This document shows positions 1-5,377 of a stretch of DNA of 7,462 nucleotides, piece after piece; positions within the stretch are counted from its first letter, which is position 1, and each line of letters begins with the position of its first letter. Where the stretch lies: the NCBI GenBank assembly GCA_003164375.1, contig PLTE01000067.1, forward strand, positions 1-7,462, read 5' to 3'. This DNA is from Hyphomicrobiales bacterium. GTDB taxonomy: Bacteria; Pseudomonadota; Alphaproteobacteria; Rhizobiales; Xanthobacteraceae. Position numbers and translations under genes: made by a program. The notes under the pieces are model-generated. The model ran no database searches and was not told the DNA's origin. It saw only the letters and a program-made list of their open reading frames with translations.

Positions 1-394
1 GCATCACCACGCCGCCCAGGAAAAAGGCGTGATAGCTGGCCATGTTGATGCGCGGAAACGTCATGTCCGGCGCGCCGATCATCAACGGCACCATCCAGTT
101 GCCGAAGCCGCCGATCATCGCCGGCATGACCATGAAGAAGATCATGATCAACCCGTGCGCGGTGACGATGACGTCGAAGGTGTGGGTCTCGTGGAAGATC
201 TGGATGCCCGGATACATCAGTTCGGCGCGAATCAGGATCGACAGCACGCCGCCGATCAGACCGGCGACGATCGCGAACACCAGGTACATCGTGCCGATGT
301 CCTTGTGGTTCGTCGAATAGACGAAGCGGCGCCAGCCGTGCGGTATAGCGTGTCCGCCGTCGTCGCCGTGCACCGCATGTGCCATCGTATCCAT
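1..394 (-). CDS. ctaD: Cytochrome c oxidase subunit I (CtaD/CoxA), N-terminal part, cut by window edge
   Basis: This is the first 131 residues of the haem-copper oxidase catalytic subunit, an inner-membrane protein that holds haem a, haem a3 and CuB and reduces oxygen with electrons from CtaC. The start ATG at 394-392 has a good ribosome site (AAGGAA) just upstream. After a short His/Asp-rich tail comes the family signature VYSTNHKDIGTMYL (residues 25-38), then transmembrane helix 1 (about 36-56). Helix 2 includes TAHGLIMIFF, in which H80 matches the conserved low-spin haem a ligand. GGFGNWMVPLMIGAPDM follows at 95-111. Beyond FPR (113-115) the sequence is INMASYHAFFLGG, unlike the FPRMNNISFWLLP of classical mitochondrial-type subunits. 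It lies 51 bases behind ctaC in the same direction, so the two form an operon. The identification is very secure; the oxidase subfamily is not. Confidence 0.96.
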   Translation of the reverse strand, partial: MDTMAHAVHGDDGGHAIPHGWRRFVYSTNHKDIGTMYLVFAIVAGLIGGVLSILIRAELMYPGIQIFHETHTFDVIVTAHGLIMIFFMVMPAMIGGFGNWMVPLMIGAPDMTFPRINMASYHAFFLGGVVM

Positions 395-445
395 TGCCAG
401 TTCCTTTGTTACCGACTTAATCGACGTTCGTTATCGCTTAGATCT

Positions 446-1336
446 TCACTGCCGCGGCAGCGCGGTCGTCACAGCTGGTCCCGTTGTCGCCGAAAGACTT
501 GTTGCCGCCGCGAGCGTATTGGGCGGAACGCTTTCGACGCCCGCATATTTCTTCTTGGCGCCTTCGACCCAGGCCGAGAAATCGCTCTCCTTCACCACCC
601 GAACCGCGATCGGCATGAAAGAGTGATCCTTGCCGCACAGTTCGGAACACTGGCCGTAGAACATGCCTTCGACCGTCGCCTTGAACCAGGTCTCGTTGAC
701 CCGGCCGGGAATAGCATCGATGCGGATGCCGAACGACGGCACGGTGAAGGAGTGGATCACGTCGGCGCCGGTCACCAGCACGTGCACGACCTTGTTCACC
801 GGGACCACCATTTCGTTGTCGGCCGTGAGCAGCCGCGGCTGGCCCGGCTTGAGGTCGCTCTCGGCGACCATCAGCGAATCGAATTCGAAATTGCCGTTAT
901 CGGGATAACTGTAGCTCCAAAACCACTGCTTACCGGTCGCCTTGATCGTCAGATCCGGCTTGGGCACGTCGAGCTCGAGAAACAACAGCCGGAACGACGG
1001 CACGGCGATGACCGCCAGGATCACGACCGGAACGATCGTCCAGATGATTTCGATCGGCGTATTGTGCGTGGTGCGCGACGGGCTCGGATTGGAGCGCGCG
1101 TTAAAGCGCACGATGACGATGACAAGCAGAGCGAGCACGAACACGGAAATCGCGGCGATGACCCAGAGCAAGAAAGTGTGGAACGACGAGATATCCGCCA
1201 TGACCGGCGTGGCCGCATCCTGCAGATCCATTTGCCAGGGCACCGGATGACCGAGTGCGGCGAAAGCGGCGCCGGCGCTGCCAAGCACTGCGGCGGTGGC
1301 CGCCGCGATAGCGGTCAAGCGTGGGAAAAACTTCAT
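446..1336 (-). CDS. ctaC: Cytochrome c oxidase subunit II (CtaC/CoxB)
   Basis: This 296-residue subunit takes electrons from cytochrome c through its CuA centre and passes them to subunit I. Residues 1-26 form a signal peptide ending in AFA. Two transmembrane helices follow (about 54-77 and 96-118), then a periplasmic cupredoxin domain. The aromatic patch KQWFWSYSYPDNG (136-148) is the usual electron-entry region. All CuA ligands are present: H195 in DVIHSFTVPSFG, then C230, E232, C234, H238 and M241 in CSELCGKDHSFM. The C-terminal tail from about 270 is Ala/Thr/Ser-rich and looks disordered. The reading frame stays open for 75 codons upstream (to 1561), but that extension is Arg-rich with no homology I recognise. 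The start at 1336 begins a proper signal peptide and has a purine-rich AGGGAG about 13 bases upstream. It is first in an operon with ctaD. Confidence 0.97.
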   Translation of the reverse strand: MKFFPRLTAIAAATAAVLGSAGAAFAALGHPVPWQMDLQDAATPVMADISSFHTFLLWVIAAISVFVLALLVIVIVRFNARSNPSPSRTTHNTPIEIIWTIVPVVILAVIAVPSFRLLFLELDVPKPDLTIKATGKQWFWSYSYPDNGNFEFDSLMVAESDLKPGQPRLLTADNEMVVPVNKVVHVLVTGADVIHSFTVPSFGIRIDAIPGRVNETWFKATVEGMFYGQCSELCGKDHSFMPIAVRVVKESDFSAWVEGAKKKYAGVESVPPNTLAAATSLSATTGPAVTTALPRQ

Positions 1337-1797
1337 CTGTCGCTCTGCTCCCTGTTTCTGATCTTGACCACGACCGTCCGCGATGAGCGCAGACCTTACC
1401 TCGGCGCCCACCGCAACAGTATGACTACACCTGCTTCCGGCGGGGACTTGCGGCAGGACTGGCGCCAGATTTGCGCCACGGCTTTCCAAGTCCTTGGCAG
1501 GTGTCGGGATAGGGGAATCCCGGTTCCTCCAAACCACAAATCGACGACTGCTGCAATGCACTCGTCATCAGACATTGGCCGAACGTGGACAGCGCCGAAA
1601 CAAAGCTCAAGCCGGGCCTCACGCCGGACGCGCAGGACGACGCCCCTTCCACCTTCGCGTAGCCACAATGCCTTGTTTTGGATCAACCTTGACAGGCCGG
1701 GCTCGCCATGTACGCAGACTCGCGCGGCCGAGCGGCTAGTGCGGGTGATTCGCGCCGAGGGAGCCTGTCGGGGGCGGCTGTTCAGGGGAACGTGATC
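1337..1797. other. Divergent intergenic region between ctaC and the IalB-family gene, no supported gene
   Basis: These roughly 460 bases separate two divergent genes and should hold both promoters. Open frames cross it on both strands, but their translations are Arg/Ser/Gly-rich, resemble no family I know, and have no convincing ribosome sites. A small hairpin (CGGGAT at 1505-1510 with ATCCCG at 1517-1522) is visible. A possible -35 box for the rightward gene is listed separately. I could not find a convincing promoter for ctaC. The region is long for this compact segment, so a small RNA or long leader is possible but unsupported. Confidence 0.5.
1689..1716 (+). promoter_or_regulatory. Possible promoter of the IalB-family gene (weak)
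   Basis: A perfect TTGACA at 1689-1694 is followed, after 16 bases, by TACGCA at 1711-1716, which is a poor -10 box. The spacing and position about 80 bases ahead of the ATG at 1798 fit a promoter. A start of transcription near 1723 would exclude the ATG at 1708 as a start codon, agreeing with the choice of 1798. With only one good box this is a suggestion. Confidence 0.25.
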
Positions 1798-2370
1798 ATG
1801 GCTCTATTCGGTTGCCGCTGGCAGCCTGTGGCCTCCGCACTCGCCGGCACCGTGCCTGCTACGGCTATGTATTTTATGGCCAGGCTTTTCGTGGCCATGC
1901 ATTTTGTGGCCATGTCGGCATTCGGCGGACAAGCCTTCGCCCAGGGGGCGCTCTCATCGACCCACGGCGATTGGGAAATCCGCTGCGACAAGCCGCCTGG
2001 CGCGCAGCGAGATCAGTGCGTGCTGATGCAGGGCGTGATGGCGGAGGACCGCCCCAATACCGGCCTGACGGTCCTTGTGCTCAAGACGGCCGACCAGAAA
2101 TCGCGGCTGCTCCGTGTGCTTGCTCCGCTCGGCGTTCTGTTGCCGTCGGGACTAGGCCTCAAAATCGACGACCAGGATGTCGGCCGCGCCGGCTTCGTGC
2201 GCTGCCTGCCCAATGGCTGCGTCGCTGAGGTGGTGATGGACGACAACCTCATCAGTAAATTGCGCACCGGTCACACCGCGACCTTCATCATTTTCGATTC
2301 GCCCGAGGCCGGTATTGGCTTTCCCCTCAGTTTGAAGGGTTTTGGCGAGGGTTACGATCAGTTGCCGTAA
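1798..2370 (+). CDS. IalB-family (invasion-associated locus B) secreted protein
   Basis: This 190-residue protein belongs to the IalB family, common in Hyphomicrobiales. It was named after a Bartonella locus linked to erythrocyte entry; in free-living relatives no molecular function is settled. ATG 1798 is chosen because AGGGGAA lies at 1784-1790, 7 bases before it; the frame remains open back to an ATG at 1708 that lacks such a site. Residues 1-48 form an unusually long export signal with a Met/Phe/Ala-rich core, ending AFA|Q. The mature domain opens with the family hallmark HGDWEIRC (56-63). Cysteines 63, 74, 136 and 141 form two likely disulphide pairs, consistent with a periplasmic location. 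The C-terminal GFGEGYDQLP is also family-like. Part of the signal core is built from three 15-base repeats. It is transcribed away from ctaC and lies 117 bases before tldD. Confidence 0.9.
   Translation: MALFGCRWQPVASALAGTVPATAMYFMARLFVAMHFVAMSAFGGQAFAQGALSSTHGDWEIRCDKPPGAQRDQCVLMQGVMAEDRPNTGLTVLVLKTADQKSRLLRVLAPLGVLLPSGLGLKIDDQDVGRAGFVRCLPNGCVAEVVMDDNLISKLRTGHTATFIIFDSPEAGIGFPLSLKGFGEGYDQLP
1873..1917 (+). repeat. Three tandem imperfect 15-base repeats inside the signal-peptide coding region
   Basis: Units at 1873-1887, 1888-1902 and 1903-1917 encode FMARL, FVAMH and FVAMS. The second and third differ at only a few bases (TTCGTGGCCATGCAT and TTTGTGGCCATGTCG); the first is more diverged. Because the unit is a multiple of three, gain or loss of copies would keep the frame and only lengthen or shorten the hydrophobic core of the export signal. 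Confidence 0.85.
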
Positions 2371-2487
2371 CCTGCGGCGCTGTCCCCGATTGATGCCTGG
2401 GCATCCCGAAGCGCGATTGAGCGCACCCCTCGCCGGCCGCTTGCGAAGCGCCTATGTAGGGGTGAACCCAGGCCGCAGGATGACGCA

Positions 2488-3909
2488 ATGACCAGTCCCA
2501 CCACCTCGCTCGTTGACCGCGCCGGACTCGACCGGCCGCGCTTGGCAAAGATTATCTCCCGCGGCCTCGACGGCGCCGATGACGGCGAATTGTTCCTCGA
2601 ATATCGCCAGGCCGAAGCTCTTTCGTTCGACAACGGCCGGCTCAAGCAGGCGACCTACGACACCTCGCAGGGTTTCGGCTTGCGCGCGGTGAAGGACGAG
2701 GCGGTTGGTTATGCCCACGCCTCGGATGTTTCCGAAGCCGCGATCGAGCGGGCCGCGGACGCGGTGCGCGCGGTCAAAGGCGGCTATTCCGGCCATTACG
2801 CCGAGCCGCCGGCGCGAACCAATGTGAAACTTTACGGCGACGACAGTCCGCTGCTGAGCCCCTCATTCGAAACCAAGGCCCAGCTGCTGCAGACGATCGA
2901 CGCCTATGCCCGTGCCAAGGACCCGCGGGTACGCCAAGTGACCGCGAGCATTGCCGCCACATGGCAGGCCGTCGAAGTGTTGCGCGGCGACGGCGAGACC
3001 TATCGCGACGTCCGACCGCTGGTGCGCGTCAACGTCTCGGTGGTGGTCGGCGACGGCGACCGGCAGGAAACCGGCAGCGACGGCTATGGCGGCCGCGAGG
3101 GCTACGAGCGCTTCATCGCCACCGATGCCTGGCAAGGCGTCGTCGACAACGCGGTGCGCCAGGCGCTGGTCAATCTCGAAGCCGTGCCGGCGCCCGCCGG
3201 CGAGATGGATGTCGTGCTCGGCCCGGGCTGGCCCGGCGTCATGCTGCACGAGGCCGTCGGCCACGGGCTGGAAGGCGACTTCAACCGCAAGAAGACGTCT
3301 GCGTTTGCCGGACTGATGGGCCAACAGGTCGCCGCCAAAGGCGTCACCGTCGTTGACGACGGCACCATGGCTGCCCGCCGCGGCTCGCTCTCGATCGACG
3401 ACGAAGGCACGCCGACCAACCGCACCGTGCTGATCGAGGACGGCATTCTGGTCGGCTATATGCAGGATCGCCAGAACGCCCGGCTGATGGGCATGACGCC
3501 CACCGGCAACGGCCGGCGCGAAAGCTTCGCGCATGTGCCGATGCCGCGCATGACCAACACTTACATGCTCGCCGGCACCCGCGATCCGAACGAGATCATC
3601 GCTTCGGTAAAGGACGGCATCTACGCCACTTATTTCGGCGGCGGTCAGGTCGACATCACCTCGGGTAAATATGTGTTCCAGTGCACCGAGGCCTATCGCA
3701 TCGAGAACGGCAAGGTCGGCGCGCCGATCAAGGGCGCCATGCTGATCGGCAACGGTCCGACCGACCTGCACCGTATTTCGATGGTCGGCAACGATCTGCG
3801 ACTGGACAACGGCATCGGCACCTGCGGCAAGAACGGCCAGGGCGTGCCGGTCGGCGTCGGCCAGCCGACGCTGCGGCTCGACCGCATTACGGTCGGCGGG
3901 ACGGGGTGA
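2488..3909 (+). CDS. tldD: TldD metalloprotease subunit (TldD/PmbA family)
   Basis: This 473-residue protein is close to the length of E. coli TldD (481). TldD pairs with TldE/PmbA to form a cytoplasmic protease that degrades unfolded peptides and, in E. coli, matures microcin B17 and breaks down the CcdA antitoxin. The zinc-binding HExxxH motif is intact as HEAVGHGLEGD (254-264). Downstream are the conserved blocks SIDDEGTPTNRT (302-313), FGGGQVDITSGKY (383-395) and DNGIGTCGKNGQG (440-452), whose C446 aligns with the cysteine zinc ligand of the family. The N-terminal domain carries the typical ALSFDNGRLKQATYDTSQGFGLRAV, at 44-68. The start ATG has GCAGGA 7 bases upstream. This is the metal-binding TldD half; no tldE/pmbA gene is seen here, which is common because the two are often unlinked. 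Its 3' end faces dcd across a palindromic repeat. Confidence 0.96.
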   Translation: MTSPTTSLVDRAGLDRPRLAKIISRGLDGADDGELFLEYRQAEALSFDNGRLKQATYDTSQGFGLRAVKDEAVGYAHASDVSEAAIERAADAVRAVKGGYSGHYAEPPARTNVKLYGDDSPLLSPSFETKAQLLQTIDAYARAKDPRVRQVTASIAATWQAVEVLRGDGETYRDVRPLVRVNVSVVVGDGDRQETGSDGYGGREGYERFIATDAWQGVVDNAVRQALVNLEAVPAPAGEMDVVLGPGWPGVMLHEAVGHGLEGDFNRKKTSAFAGLMGQQVAAKGVTVVDDGTMAARRGSLSIDDEGTPTNRTVLIEDGILVGYMQDRQNARLMGMTPTGNGRRESFAHVPMPRMTNTYMLAGTRDPNEIIASVKDGIYATYFGGGQVDITSGKYVFQCTEAYRIENGKVGAPIKGAMLIGNGPTDLHRISMVGNDLRLDNGIGTCGKNGQGVPVGVGQPTLRLDRITVGGTG

Positions 3910-3916
3910 TTTTTTT

Positions 3917-3999
3917 CCGTCATTGCGAGCGAAGCGAAGCAATCCATGCGGCGCTCCAGCAACTGGATTGCTTCGTCGTTTCACTCCTCGCAATGACGG
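3917..3999. repeat. Imperfect palindromic intergenic repeat between convergent tldD and dcd
   Basis: The two ends are inverted copies: CCGTCATTGCGAG at 3917-3929 matches the reverse complement of 3987-3999, and CGAAGCAATCCA at 3935-3946 matches the reverse complement of 3964-3975. The arms differ by a 6-base insertion in the right arm. The GTCATTGCGAGCGAAGCGAAGCAATCC type of sequence is a widely dispersed bacterial intergenic repeat, familiar in Hyphomicrobiales. It fills nearly the whole gap of 95 bases between the two stop codons. It can fold into a long hairpin, but no U-run follows it on either strand, so it is not a standard intrinsic terminator. Confidence 0.9.
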
Positions 4000-4004
4000 T
4001 TGGC

Positions 4005-5114
4005 TCAGCCGCGAAAGTGCTTCGACAGTTTGAGCCCTTGCGCCTGATAATTCGAGCCGATGCCGGTGCCGTAGAGCTTGTCGGGACGCGCCAGCATTTT
4101 TTCGTAGACCAGGCGGCCGACCACTTGGCCATGCTCCAGGATGAACGGCACTTCGCGCGAGCGCACTTCGAGCACCGCGCGCGAGCCCAAGCCGCCTGAG
4201 CCGGCATAGCCGAAGCCGGGATCGAAGAAACCGGCATAATGCACGCGGAATTCGCCGACCAGCGGATCGAACGGCACCATCTCCGCGGCATAGTCGGGCG
4301 GCACCTGCACGGCTTCGTTCGATGCGAGGATATAAAACTCGTCGGGATCGAGGATCAGGCTGTTGTCGGCGCGCGCGGCAATCGGCTCCCAGAAATCGGC
4401 GACCTCATAGGCTGAGCGACGCTCGACTTCGATCACCGCGGTGTGGCGCTTGGCGCGATAGCCGACGATGCCGCCTGCTTTACCTTCGCCCGAAAGATCG
4501 ATGCTGACCGCGACGCCGTCGCCCATGATCGCCTCGGCGCGGTCGACCAGCCGCTCGGTTGCGTGCAGCGCGCGCAGCGCTTCGGCATTGAGCAGCGCGT
4601 CGCCCCGGTGCAGCCGCAGTTGCGACAGCCGCGTGCCTTCGCGCACCAGGATAGGAAAAGTCTTCGGACTGATCTCGGCATAGAGCGGGCCGTTATAGCC
4701 CGCAGCGACGCGGTCGAAGCCGCGGGTCTCGTCGGCGATGACGCGGGTAAAAACGTCGAGCCGGCCGGTCGAGCTTTTCGGATTTGTCGCCGCCGCGATA
4801 TCGGGGGGCAGCGCCAGCCGTTCGATCAGCGGCACGATGTAGACACAACCGGTCTCCAACACGGCGCCGCCGGCGAGCGGGAATTCGTGCAGTTTCAGTT
4901 CGATGATGCGTTCGGCGACGGTGGTGCCCGGCCCCGGCAGGAAACTCGCGCGCACGCGATAGGCGATGGCGCCAAGCCGCAGGTCGAGGCTCGCCGGCTG
5001 AATTTGGCCCGACGCGAACGGGTAATGCGCCACAATCCCGCCGTCCGCCGCCAGTTCCGCGATCATGCGGTCGGGCAGGATTCCTTGCTCGGAAGGCGCA
5101 AAGGAGAGCGGCAA
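4005..5114 (-). CDS. dcd: dCTP deaminase, long two-domain form (DCD_N family)
   Basis: The enzyme converts dCTP to dUTP in the cytoplasm, feeding dUMP and so dTMP synthesis. It is 369 residues, about twice the roughly 190 of E. coli Dcd, because two Dcd-like folds are joined. The N-terminal half has IQPASLDLRLG and the active-site block NPKSSTGR, followed by LYAEISP, whose Glu corresponds to the catalytic Glu of Dcd. The C-terminal half repeats the fold (DPDEFYILASNEAVQVPP, FDPGFGYAGSGGLGSRAVLE, HGQVVGRLVYEKM) but has EMVPFDPLVGEFRVHYAG where PKSSxGR would be. The frame opens at a GTG (5204), giving 399 residues, but that GTG has no ribosome site and overlaps the metZ promoter. The TTG at 5114-5112 has GAGGG 7 bases upstream and gives the usual family length, so it is preferred. 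Function is secure; the start is not. Confidence 0.93.
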   Translation of the reverse strand: MPLSFAPSEQGILPDRMIAELAADGGIVAHYPFASGQIQPASLDLRLGAIAYRVRASFLPGPGTTVAERIIELKLHEFPLAGGAVLETGCVYIVPLIERLALPPDIAAATNPKSSTGRLDVFTRVIADETRGFDRVAAGYNGPLYAEISPKTFPILVREGTRLSQLRLHRGDALLNAEALRALHATERLVDRAEAIMGDGVAVSIDLSGEGKAGGIVGYRAKRHTAVIEVERRSAYEVADFWEPIAARADNSLILDPDEFYILASNEAVQVPPDYAAEMVPFDPLVGEFRVHYAGFFDPGFGYAGSGGLGSRAVLEVRSREVPFILEHGQVVGRLVYEKMLARPDKLYGTGIGSNYQAQGLKLSKHFRG

Positions 5115-5128
5115 GCGATGACCCTCGT

Positions 5129-5148
5129 TCTCCCCGGCAAACGGGAGA
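5129..5148. repeat. Short hairpin in the dcd leader
   Basis: TCTCCC (5129-5134) pairs with GGGAGA (5143-5148) around an 8-base loop. It lies a few bases upstream of the ribosome site for the preferred dcd TTG start. Such CTCCC...GGGAG hairpins are frequent intergenic repeats in Hyphomicrobiales, which supports this segment being leader rather than coding. Confidence 0.5.
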
Positions 5149-5189
5149 GTTTCGTCAGTGACCTTCAGCGATCTAGCCTGAGGCCCGGT

Positions 5190-5218
5190 TTGACGCAAAG
5201 ACACCCGCGGCGTATAAG
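5190..5218 (+). promoter_or_regulatory. Sigma-70-type promoter of metZ
   Basis: TTGACG (5190-5195) and TATAAG (5213-5218) are separated by exactly 17 bases, each one mismatch from consensus. Transcription would begin near 5224-5227, only a few bases before the first stem of the riboswitch at 5230. That fit between promoter and aptamer makes the call stronger than the boxes alone would. Confidence 0.8.
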
Positions 5219-5227
5219 CCGCGTTAT

Positions 5228-5285
5228 CCCGTGGTCATTTGAGCCGGCCGGCTTGCAAGCCACGTAAAACAAGTTGCTAAAAGGC
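5228..5285 (+). promoter_or_regulatory. SAM-II riboswitch aptamer in the metZ leader
   Basis: SAM-II is a pseudoknot RNA found mainly in alphaproteobacteria ahead of metA, metX and metZ. The P1 stem is CGTGG (5230-5234) with CCACG (5260-5264). The loop holds the ATTTGAG block, the variable GCCGGCCGGC and the conserved TTGCAAGCC. After P1 comes TAAAACAAGTTGCTAAAAGG (5265-5284), matching the conserved adenosine-rich linker and the 3' GCTAAA that folds back into the pseudoknot. One base departs from the motif as I remember it: TCATTT rather than TGATTT after the P1 5' strand (C at 5236). SAM binding should reduce metZ expression, most likely through the terminator immediately downstream. The gene downstream is a classic target, so the call is strong. 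Confidence 0.93.
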
Positions 5286-5306
5286 CGGGGACGCGTGTGC
5301 CCGGCC
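5283..5306 (+). promoter_or_regulatory. Probable antiterminator hairpin of the metZ leader
   Basis: GGCCGGG (5283-5289) is perfectly complementary to CCCGGCC (5300-5306) around a 10-base loop. The second arm is also the first arm of the terminator, so the two hairpins exclude each other. The first two G of this hairpin overlap the end of the aptamer, offering a direct link between ligand binding and hairpin choice. The structure is seen in the sequence; the switching role is inferred. Confidence 0.65.
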
Positions 5307-5340
5307 CGAGGATTCTCCTCCTGGCCGGGTTTTGTTTTTT
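5300..5340 (+). terminator. Intrinsic terminator in the metZ leader (riboswitch expression platform)
   Basis: CCCGGCC (5300-5306) pairs with GGCCGGG (5323-5329). The stem continues inside with GAGG (5308-5311) and CCTC (5317-5320), closing on a 5-base loop. It is followed at once by TTTTGTTTTTT (5330-5340). This is a textbook GC-rich stem plus U-tract, located 38 bases before the metZ ATG and after the SAM-II aptamer. It should stop transcription before metZ when SAM is bound. Confidence 0.85.
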
Positions 5341-5377
5341 CCGGCCGAGGTTAGCGCCTGGCCCAGGAGGAACCGCA

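Noticed and set aside
1396..1686. 96-codon open frame on the minus strand in the ctaC upstream gap
   Set aside because: No recognisable domain or ribosome site, Arg-rich composition; it cannot be told apart from chance in GC-rich DNA.
29..1795. Very long open frame (588 codons) on the plus strand opposite ctaD and ctaC
   Set aside because: Its translation is rich in His, Arg and Asp, as expected from the complement of GC-rich codons, and both genes opposite are unmistakable.
1708..1797. N-terminal extension of the IalB-family gene from ATG 1708
   Set aside because: No ribosome site, non-signal-like residues, and ATG 1798 has AGGGGAA at ideal spacing.
2388..2405. GATGCC/GGCATC inverted repeat after the IalB-family gene as a terminator
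   Set aside because: The loop would be only two bases and there is no U-run.
2863..3993. Open frame of 376 codons opposite tldD
   Set aside because: Ala/Asp/His/Val-rich mirror of TldD codons; no motif, and it runs into the palindromic repeat.
4443..5267. Open frame of 274 codons opposite dcd
   Set aside because: Mirror of the dcd gene, extending through the metZ promoter and the riboswitch P1; no family resemblance.
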